This document shows, piece by piece, positions 17,134-25,500 of a stretch of DNA of 64,000 bases; the first letter of the stretch is position 1, and every line of letters begins with the position of its first letter. Source of the stretch: an uncultured Candidatus Poseidoniales archaeon (GTDB taxonomy: Archaea; Thermoplasmatota; Poseidoniia; Poseidoniales; Thalassarchaeaceae); NCBI GenBank assembly GCA_902511005.1, contig CABXDN010000003.1, positions 90,735 through 154,734 of the forward strand, in the 5' to 3' direction. The notes under the pieces are model-generated. The model was not told where the DNA came from. It searched no databases and saw only the letters and a list, made by a program, of their open reading frames with translations. The position numbers were made by a program, and so were the translations under genes.

Positions 17134-18498
17134 GTGAGTAGTGATCCTGTGCCTGATGTGCCTTTGCTAGCAGGTATGGGCGGAGTCAATAATTCTCAGT
17201 CTCAAAGTATTCATTCTGGTCGTAAAGCGATTATACTTTCTAGAGAGAATAACATGAACGAACTTTCCTCATTAGCTCAAACCATGGGCATCACAATAGT
17301 AGATACGGTAATTCAGAAAGGTAAACCAAATTCAAAAACTTATCTTGGAACTGGAAAATTACGTGAAATATCTGAAGAGCTCCAAATGGCGGGTAAGGGC
17401 CATCCATGGAAAAATGTAGACTTACTTTTAATCCATGATAATTTAAAATCAAGTCAATTAGTGAATATTAATGATTTAACATCTATTGAGAGTTGGGATA
17501 GAGTACGGCTTTTACTTGAGTTATTTACTATTCATGCATCTTCTGTCGAAGCTCGTATTCAGGTCCGTATTGCTAGATTACTTGCCGATAGGTCAGTTCT
17601 TAGAGAATTAATTAATCGCGAACATACTGGTGAACGTTTAGGATTTGGAGCAGGAGGTCAGACTGGTTGGAGTAACGTTATGACTGCCGTAGGCCATGAG
17701 ATCGCCAAATTAAGAAGAAAATTAAAGAAAATGGATAATTCACTATCTGAGAGAAGACGTCAGAGAGCTAAATCTGGTGCGCTGACAGTAGGTTTAGCGG
17801 GCTATACTAATGTGGGTAAATCAAGTTTATTTTCGGCCCTTTCAGGAAAACCAGTTCTGATAAAAAACCAGCTCTTCTCCACTTTGGAAACAACAGTTGG
17901 AAGAATGGCAAATCAGCCACGAATATTGATGGTCGATACAATTGGATTCATCGATAATGTTCCCGCAGAGTTACTTGATTCATTTTCAGCGACATTACAG
18001 GAATCTCTTTCTTGTGATATGCTACTATTGCTTGTCGATGCATCAGATGATTCCGACGAAATACGTCGAAAATTAGCAACATCGCGCCGAGAATTATTTG
18101 GAAGAATTAATGATGAAAATAACCCAAATACTTTGGTTGTACTTACTAAAATCGATTTATGTTCTGCTGAGCAAATAATTGAAGCTGAAGAAATTGTACA
18201 CTTTTACAGCCCTTTCGAATCTCTATCGGTTAGTTCTGCTACGGGCCAAGGAATAGATGAATTAAGGTCAGGAATAATGACAATTCTACACGGCCCCCCA
18301 ATAGACATCAGTATTCTACCTCCCCAAAATGAAGGAGAAATTGAATTAATTGAATTGGTATCTAGGGTATATCGTGAAGCATTGGTTATAGGAGTAGAAG
18401 AAAATTCAGAATATACTAAGATTTCGGGGTGGATGGGAAAAGCGAATATCTCTAGATTAACCAAAGATCATCCTATTCAAATTCAGATATCTAATTGA
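17134..18498 (+). CDS. hflX: GTPase HflX
   Basis: Ribosome-associated GTPase that splits stalled or heat-damaged ribosomes. 454 residues: an N-terminal HflX domain (about 25-150, with 'ETVYLGTGK'-like 'TYLGTGKLREI' and 'ELFTIHASSVEARIQVRIARL'), a glycine-rich linker 'LGFGAGGQTG', a coiled-coil helix pair (about 185-212), then the G domain with G1 'GYTNVGKS' (223-230), G3 'DTIG' (268-271) and G4 'LTKID'. The start is ATG-less: GTG at 17134 gives a short N terminus. It is divergent from pcc1, with 44 bases between starts. Confidence 0.93.
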   Translation: MSSDPVPDVPLLAGMGGVNNSQSQSIHSGRKAIILSRENNMNELSSLAQTMGITIVDTVIQKGKPNSKTYLGTGKLREISEELQMAGKGHPWKNVDLLLIHDNLKSSQLVNINDLTSIESWDRVRLLLELFTIHASSVEARIQVRIARLLADRSVLRELINREHTGERLGFGAGGQTGWSNVMTAVGHEIAKLRRKLKKMDNSLSERRRQRAKSGALTVGLAGYTNVGKSSLFSALSGKPVLIKNQLFSTLETTVGRMANQPRILMVDTIGFIDNVPAELLDSFSATLQESLSCDMLLLLVDASDDSDEIRRKLATSRRELFGRINDENNPNTLVVLTKIDLCSAEQIIEAEEIVHFYSPFESLSVSSATGQGIDELRSGIMTILHGPPIDISILPPQNEGEIELIELVSRVYREALVIGVEENSEYTKISGWMGKANISRLTKDHPIQIQISN

Positions 18499-18500
18499 GT

Positions 18501-19253
18501 TCATACATCAGATAATAATTGCATCCGACCGTACCAAGGCCAAATTATATCGTGATTCTCTACTATATCGAATCCATTCAGCCCTTGCATCGACCTTAAT
18601 ATTCCATAGTTAGCAAAATCTGCCCCATTCGGCGATTCACCTCCAAAGAAGTCTTCTTCAATCGCTCCAGACATTGAGTTCAATTGAGTCGTCAAATTCT
18701 CTCTCGGAGGTTCATCAAACATTTTTGCTCTACTTTTCCCGACCATTCTCATTATTATTGCACCAAGCCATTTATTGACAATTCTATCTCTCAAGCCAAA
18801 TTTATCAACTTTAGTAACATAATCCAAGGCATGTAATGATGTACGATAATTTTTGTAAATTACGGCAACTATACTTTTTCCTAAGATATCATTTGAAAAA
18901 TCCATCCATTCATCTTGTTTAGAATCAACTCCTTTTCTGGGGAATTTCCCTCCATTTGTTTCATCAATATAATGTAGGATATCATTCGAATCATTAACAT
19001 GAGTTCCATCAGCATCTACGAATACAGGAACTTTTGTCCAATCAGACCATTTTAATTCCGTTTTTTTCATAGGGTCAACTTCGACATTTGAAAAATCAAT
19101 ACCTCTCGATTTCAATAGTGATTTTACTTTTAATGAAAAGGGACATGTTGCATATGTATAGATAGTTGGTTTCCCATCAATTGATTTTTCAGGTACTTTC
19201 TTTGGTTGAACTCCTCCATAGGGTTCTGGTTCAGTTTTAGACTTCCTAGCCAT
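18501..19253 (-). CDS. Glutathione S-transferase-like protein (mPGES-2 type)
   Basis: 250 residues: an N-terminal glutaredoxin-like domain (about 28-100) with a CxxS active site (Cys37-Ser40, 'YATCPFSLKVKSLL') and the thiol-binding 'TKVPVFVDADG' segment, then an all-helical GST C-terminal domain (about 115-245, 'NGADFANYGILRSMQG'). This domain order and the CPFS motif match membrane-free relatives of prostaglandin E synthase 2. Archaea rarely make glutathione, so the thiol substrate is unclear. The N terminus is hydrophilic and basic. It is convergent with hflX. Confidence 0.78.
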   Translation of the reverse strand: MARKSKTEPEPYGGVQPKKVPEKSIDGKPTIYTYATCPFSLKVKSLLKSRGIDFSNVEVDPMKKTELKWSDWTKVPVFVDADGTHVNDSNDILHYIDETNGGKFPRKGVDSKQDEWMDFSNDILGKSIVAVIYKNYRTSLHALDYVTKVDKFGLRDRIVNKWLGAIIMRMVGKSRAKMFDEPPRENLTTQLNSMSGAIEEDFFGGESPNGADFANYGILRSMQGLNGFDIVENHDIIWPWYGRMQLLSDV

Positions 19254-19378
19254 ATTTATCCGAAAGCGACCCCTTTCTCAATGTTCTGTTCTATTTGTTT
19301 ATACAATTAAATCTAAATTATGCTTTTTTACAACTATCTATAATGTCTATTCTTGCCCTGAGTTTATGAAATTCTATG

Positions 19379-19397
19379 AAGGAGGGGCTCCCCCCTT
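19379..19397 (+). promoter_or_regulatory. Leader hairpin overlapping an SD-like sequence upstream of metK
   Basis: GGGG (19384-19387) pairs with CCCC across a three-base loop, and flanking AAGG/CCTT extend the stem with one bulged A. The 5' arm contains GGAGG, a Shine-Dalgarno-like sequence about 20 bases before the metK ATG at 19405. Folding would either hide the SD or shorten its distance to the start. Control by AdoMet is an inference only. Confidence 0.4.
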
Positions 19398-19404
19398 GTC
19401 AATT

Positions 19405-20652
19405 ATGACTACGCTATTCACTTCAGAATCGGTTTCGGCGGGCCACCCTGACAAGGTTTGTGATGCCATATCCGATGCTATCGTAGATGCTTGTTTACGT
19501 ATAGATCCGAAGTCTAGAGTAGCGGTCGAAACAATGGTCAAGGGCAAGTCAGATAAGGCTGTAATAATTTTAGCTGGGGAAGTTAGTTTGTCTGGTAATC
19601 CTCCTTCATATGAGCAAATCGCGAGGGAAACTGCTGTAAATATAGGATATAATTCTCATGAAATAGGTATGGATGCTACTAATTCAGATCTATGTGAAGT
19701 TCAAGTCCATATTACTACTCAATCTCCAAATATTTCTCAAGGCGTCGATGGTAATTCTGATGATGATGTCGGTGCAGGAGACCAGGGAATGATGTTTGGT
19801 TATGCGTGTACTGAAACAGAAGCCGAGGAAGAATTAAGAGGAAGATTTTTCCCACTTCCAGCGGCATTAGCACAGAGAATATGCCGTAGATTAGATATGA
19901 TAGTTCAGACCAATGAAATTCCATGGATTAGGCCTGATGGGAAAAGTCAAGTCACAGTTGAATATGATAATTCAGGAAACCCTAGTCACGTTCACACAGT
20001 GGTAGTAGCAGCACAACATGATTCTAAACTAAAGGAAAAATTTGATGGAAGTGAAGAACTTGAACATCAATTTGTTACTGAGGAAATACGTAAGCATGTT
20101 GTTGAACATGCTATACCTTCTCATTGGCTAAGAAATGGATACAGACTTGTCGTCAATGGCACCGGTAGATTTGCTGATCCAGGAGGGCCATATTCTGATG
20201 CAGGAATAACAGGACGAAAAATTGTCGTAGATACTTATGGAGGAATGGGTAGGCACGGCGGGGGTGCGTTCAGTGGTAAGGACCCAACGAAAGTAGATAG
20301 GTCCGCTGCATATTATTCTCGATGGGTTGCTAAACATGTTGTTGCGGCGGGATTGGCAACAAGATGTGAAATCCAACTCGCATATGTCATAGGAGAATCC
20401 CAACCTGTAAGTTTGCATGTCAATAGTTTTACTACAGGAATAGTTGGTGATAAAGAAATAGAAGAAAAAATCAGGAAAGTATTCGATTTTAGACCCTCTG
20501 CAATCGTCCGCGAACTCAAATTAAGAAATCCTCGTTACAGCATTACTGCATCAGGCGGTCATTTTGGCCGTCCTCCATCGGAAGATGGTGATTTTGAGTG
20601 GGAAAGATTAGACGAGTCTCGCCTCTCTGATCTGAGATTAAATCAAAATTAA
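19405..20652 (+). CDS. metK: S-adenosylmethionine synthetase, bacterial/eukaryotic type
   Basis: Forms AdoMet from methionine and ATP. Bacterial-type MetK, not the divergent archaeal AMT family: 'FTSESVSAGHPDKVCDAISDAI' region (N-terminal methionine-binding His), 'GAGDQGMMFGYA' hexapeptide, and 'GGGAFSGKDPTKVDRS' P-loop-like signature. 415 residues from ATG 19405; an in-frame ATG at 19366 would read through the leader hairpin and is less likely. Supplies AdoMet for the SpeD reaction and the methyltransferase encoded elsewhere in the window. The bacterial type in an archaeon suggests ancient transfer, already known for several archaeal groups. Confidence 0.95.
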   Translation: MTTLFTSESVSAGHPDKVCDAISDAIVDACLRIDPKSRVAVETMVKGKSDKAVIILAGEVSLSGNPPSYEQIARETAVNIGYNSHEIGMDATNSDLCEVQVHITTQSPNISQGVDGNSDDDVGAGDQGMMFGYACTETEAEEELRGRFFPLPAALAQRICRRLDMIVQTNEIPWIRPDGKSQVTVEYDNSGNPSHVHTVVVAAQHDSKLKEKFDGSEELEHQFVTEEIRKHVVEHAIPSHWLRNGYRLVVNGTGRFADPGGPYSDAGITGRKIVVDTYGGMGRHGGGAFSGKDPTKVDRSAAYYSRWVAKHVVAAGLATRCEIQLAYVIGESQPVSLHVNSFTTGIVGDKEIEEKIRKVFDFRPSAIVRELKLRNPRYSITASGGHFGRPPSEDGDFEWERLDESRLSDLRLNQN

Positions 20653-20713
20653 TCAAATCAAATTAGGCTCGTCCGACCGATGGACACTTGAATAGGGGGT
20701 TTTCCGCCAAGCC

Positions 20714-22372
20714 ATGGTGCGTGAATTGGTCAGGCTAGATGAAATCCATCGAACCTTCGGTCCTCTAACAATTTTAGAAGGCGTTAACCTCCGAATTGAT
20801 GAAGGAGACAGGATAGGTGTCGTCGGCCATAATGGTGCGGGTAAGACGACCCTTTTACGAACAATTTCAAATCAAGATCAAGACATGGGCGACATAACTT
20901 TTGCACCAGGTTTACGCTTAGCATTTCTAACTCAAGTTAGAGATTTAGACGAAGGAGCCACTTTGGAACAAGAATTAAATCGTCGTGGTCGTCAATTCCA
21001 AGAGCTTGAAGATGAGATTAATGAAATAGAGGCTAAAATGGCCATTCCTTCGTTCTATGAAGGCGACTGGCAGCCTACAATGGACAGATATCAAGAGTTA
21101 CAAGCACTCATGGCACGTTCAGGTGGAGGAGATGTCGCAGGACATGCTCAAGAGATACTGAAAGCGTTAGATCTAGCACACCACCCTATGGAAACAAAAT
21201 TGTCTTCACTTTCAGGAGGTGAGAAGGCAAAGGTTGCTTTGGCTAGACAATTGGTTGGCCTCAAAGAAATAGATTTACTATTCTTAGACGAGCCAACAAA
21301 CCATCTTGATTTACAGACACTTGATTGGTTAGAAAATTTTCTATTGAATTTTCAGGGTGCTTTACTAGTAGTTAGTCACGATAGATATTTTCTTGATAGA
21401 GTTTGTAATAATATTGTTGAGATTCAAGATGCGCATTCTAAAGGATATCCTGGTAATTACACTTCATTTTTGAAACAAAAAGAATTGTTTCTTCAAACAT
21501 TAGAAGATCGTATTGTAAAAACACAAAAAGAACTGAAGAGACTTAAGGGTGCCATGCAGTCGATGAAAAGTAACAATAAATTCGACAAATCAATTTCTCA
21601 AAAACATTTCATGATAATGAGGGCCGAAAGGGAATTAAAATGGTTAAAATCGATTAAACCTCGGCAACGCAGAATGCTAAATTTCTCTTTACAGGCAACA
21701 GAGAAATCAAGTTTAGAGGTTCTTGATTTTCATAAAGCACATTTACATTTTGATGGTATGAAAAGGCCAATACTACATGGTCTTGACGTAGGAGTTCGCC
21801 GTGGACAAAAAATAGGGGTAGTCGGCCCAAATGGTGCAGGTAAAACCAGTATTCTAAGAGTAATAATGGGAGAATTAAAGTTAGACTCAGGTAAACTTGA
21901 CGTCAGACCAGGGGTTCAAGTGGGTTATTTTCATCAAGATCATCGTTCTCTTAACTTTGATAAGACGCCGATTGAACAAATTCAAGAATTAAAACCTAGA
22001 ATGGATTACAAAGATATCCGTGCCATGCTGGGTCAGTTTCAATTTACAAGTGATATGGTTAATACCAAATTACAGAAATTAAGTGGTGGTGAAAGAGCGA
22101 GAATAGCGATGCTAAAGTTGTTACTTGAAGACAATAATATGCTTCTTCTTGATGAACCAACAAATCATTTAGACACCGATGCGAAAGAAGCATTAGAATA
22201 CGCTCTAGAAGAATATGACGGAGGAATTATTACTGTAAGTCACGACAGATGGTTTTTAGACAAAATTTGTGATACAATATGGGAACTTCCAGGTGATGGA
22301 AGTCTTTGGGTTTGGCCCGGAAATTATTCAGAATACATCCGTCGAAAGGCTTTACAAGGTGCCAAGAAATAA
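20714..22372 (+). CDS. ABC-F family ATPase
   Basis: 552 residues with two fused ABC domains and no membrane segments, the ABC-F architecture of ribosome-binding translation factors (EttA/Uup-like). Domain 1: Walker A 'GHNGAGKT' (38-45), signature 'LSGGEKAKVALA', Walker B 'LLFLDEPTNHLDL'. An inter-domain linker rich in Lys/Arg (about 250-325) follows. Domain 2: 'GPNGAGKT' (about 371-378), 'LSGGERARIAML', 'MLLLDEPTNHLDTD'. It lacks the long C-terminal coiled coil of Uup. Likely relieves stalled ribosomes or regulates translation. Confidence 0.92.
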   Translation: MVRELVRLDEIHRTFGPLTILEGVNLRIDEGDRIGVVGHNGAGKTTLLRTISNQDQDMGDITFAPGLRLAFLTQVRDLDEGATLEQELNRRGRQFQELEDEINEIEAKMAIPSFYEGDWQPTMDRYQELQALMARSGGGDVAGHAQEILKALDLAHHPMETKLSSLSGGEKAKVALARQLVGLKEIDLLFLDEPTNHLDLQTLDWLENFLLNFQGALLVVSHDRYFLDRVCNNIVEIQDAHSKGYPGNYTSFLKQKELFLQTLEDRIVKTQKELKRLKGAMQSMKSNNKFDKSISQKHFMIMRAERELKWLKSIKPRQRRMLNFSLQATEKSSLEVLDFHKAHLHFDGMKRPILHGLDVGVRRGQKIGVVGPNGAGKTSILRVIMGELKLDSGKLDVRPGVQVGYFHQDHRSLNFDKTPIEQIQELKPRMDYKDIRAMLGQFQFTSDMVNTKLQKLSGGERARIAMLKLLLEDNNMLLLDEPTNHLDTDAKEALEYALEEYDGGIITVSHDRWFLDKICDTIWELPGDGSLWVWPGNYSEYIRRKALQGAKK

Positions 22373-22507
22373 TAATCATATTTTATATGAAATATATGAT
22401 TTAAGCGTGTATTTGGTGGGTATTCGGACATGTCCGGTGCCCATTCTATGTGCTGAGTATTACTTCAAGTTAGTATGGTCCGAGGTTCCGCCAGCACACA
22501 AAACAAT

Positions 22508-25500
22508 ATGTCATCAAGAAAATTAACATTGGAAAATAAACATAAATCTAGAGTTTCAATTGCGTTGATAACATTAATGATTATTTCAGTGGCAGTCCCT
22601 ATGATGCCAAATAACTCGCCAATTTTAGAATATAACGAAGAAAGATACCATACTGCGAACGGAACTCTCGATGATACATCAACTTCCACACTTTTATCGA
22701 ATCTAAATACTTCTAATCCAATAGAGGTTTCAGGAGTTATGGATGATTCTCAAAGAGTCCATTTAGTTTGGATAGAAAATGGTACAAATCCTCAATTATA
22801 CTATGCTCTAATCTCTACTAGTGGGGTCGACACGGTTCTTATTGCAAGCACTCCGGTCGGACAGAATTCTTCAACAGCAATGTCTAGCCCATCTTTGGTC
22901 ATAGATTCGAATTATCGAACACATATAGTTTGGGCAATTACCGATACTGAGATATTATACACCCTTCTAGACTCCTCTTTAGATGATCAAGACGGTAGCG
23001 CTGGAGACATAGCGTCTATGACACTTGTTTCAACTTATACAATTGCTGTAGGAACGGGTGTGAGGAACGAACCAGATATTGCAATAGACTCTTTTGATGG
23101 AATTCATGTAGTTTGGGTCGATACATATGACGCACAAAGTACATTTTTCGGTGCTTCATTGATCTATTATGCAATGTTTGCATTCAATACTTCAGGTGCC
23201 AATTCATTATCTACTATGATTAATAATACAATCATTACACCTGCAATAGGTTACAAAGGTAGCCCTGCAATTTCTATGGGTGTAAATAACACGGTAATTG
23301 TAGTATGGGAAGATACTCGTGGTAGCTTAATAGAATATGTTGGCTTGATAGATTCTTCAGGCTCTATGACAACAGAGTGGTTAGATATGTGCGCTGTATT
23401 TTATGGAGGTAACCTGAGTAGTGGAGAGTATTTCCAAGGAGTCAAACCCATGTTAGAATCCGCTAGCATTACAGTTCTCGAGACTCTTTATGCAATAAGT
23501 GGTCAAATGAGCTTTGCAAGCGGGCAGAAAAATTGCGAAGACGCTTATGAAATAGGAGGTTATGGAGATGGTCCTAGAGATTTATCTTTAGGGCAAAATT
23601 CTACTGATACATCCGGCGGGATAAGGGCTTTATCTGATGTAATGTATAATGGCTCGAGTTACAATATTCCTTCTGATTGGGGTTATAATAGTGAAATGTG
23701 GGGGCCTGGGTCAACATGGGCTTGCCTTTCTTGGAGAGATAATTCGGGTAGTATTCCAGGAAATCCTGCAACGCCAAATGACCATCAATGGAATCCTAAT
23801 GCTACAAGATTGATAATTCCAGTATCTGATGAGGGGCCATTTGGTGGCGATCCATCACAGGAATCAGATGATAATCAATCAATAGTCGAAGCTCACGATG
23901 CTTGTACTAAGGCGGGTATAATTCCTATTGCCATTGCGGGAACTTCTGCATATGGGCCTTCTACAAATACAGCGGGAGGTTCTGACTCAATGGTAAGATC
24001 TCATATGATGGATCTAGTACAATGCCCAGGCACAACCATTGGAACTTACCAGCGAACTTGTGATGATTCCACTTGGGGAACTAAAGATGCAGAAGGTGAA
24101 ATGTACTTGTATCCATCAAACAATATGGCAAATTTCGAGGGTGATTTTGAAAGTGGTAGCCTAACAAATGGTTGGGCCGCTTCAAGTACATCAAACAGCC
24201 CTTGGACAGTAGAAACTGGAAATAATGGATTAGTATATTCTAATGTGAATCTTTGCGATATAGGAGGGACAGCCGGAAACCCATCATTTCATTCATTAAA
24301 TTGTACATGGTATCACCCTCCAGCCCTTGCTTTTGTCGAACTTACTGTAACAGTTGATAACTGGCCTTCTGAATTTAGCATGGATGTAATCCTACCTAAC
24401 GGAACAGTCGATTCATACAACTCCAGCGATGTATCAAATTATTATAATGCAGTCTTGACGAGTTATACTGATACTGGAAATTATACAATTTATCTTAATG
24501 ATACATATGGGGATGGAGGTAGTTCTGTATCTGTCGACTATCCTTACGTGCATCAAGTAAATCCCCCATCTACTCCAATTTCAGGCACATATTCTGCCCA
24601 ATCGGGAGATATATCTAATGGAGAAAGCTCGAGTTTAGAGTTTGTTGGAATATTAGCCGACGGAATTGTAAGTTTTTCATATAATATTTCTTCCGAAGCA
24701 AATTATGATTTCTTGCAATTTTATATCGACGGGATTCAATTAGCTCAATGGTCAGGCTCTCAGAACGGCAATTTCACAACACCAGTTTCCCTAGGGCAAC
24801 ATACTTTGATGTGGAAGTACGTGAAAGATGGAAGTGTAAGTTCTGGTCTTGATGCTGCTTGGATAGATGACGTCATTGTACCAGTTGCGAACTATACTGA
24901 AGAACTCAATGCTCTGGTTAATCAAATAGTTTCTTTGACTACTGGCAGCGGCTCTACAGAAACTTTCTTGACAGTTTTGAATCCATATTCTATGCTCAAT
25001 TCTCCAAGGAGCGGATGGTCAATAGGCATGCCTGCAATTACTGTAGATGAGGAAACTGGGGAGTATATAGAAGACATTGGACCAAGCTTAGATTATGTTT
25101 GGCAAGATGATCTCGGTTGGAGTACAATAGGTCATTTCGTCCTAGTTAATGATACTCGTTTGACAAGCGGTCACGGCTGGTCGGTAAACCCCGAAGTAAA
25201 TGTTGATGATTCTGGTAACGTACACGTAGTATGGGTTGATGGCAGAGATTCCATGCCTGGAAAAGGCGCGCCATCCCAACTCCACTACATGCAATTAGAC
25301 CTAAGTCGTGCAGGGGTTCTTGATGGGGAGGCAGATGGTTTAGATTTGAATCAAGTAGCGGTTGTTACAAATTCTGCAGTACCTGGTTCAGATATGACTT
25401 ATGGTGCAAATCCAAGAGTCGATTTTGATAATGACGGCTCAATTCATATTACTTGGTTCGAATCAATGGAAGATCCAATCACTGATGAGGAAAGAGTTGA

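Noticed and set aside
22380..22410. AT-rich imperfect palindrome between the ABC-F gene and the giant surface-protein gene
   Set aside because: Arms match imperfectly and such A+T-rich palindromes are expected often at this base composition.
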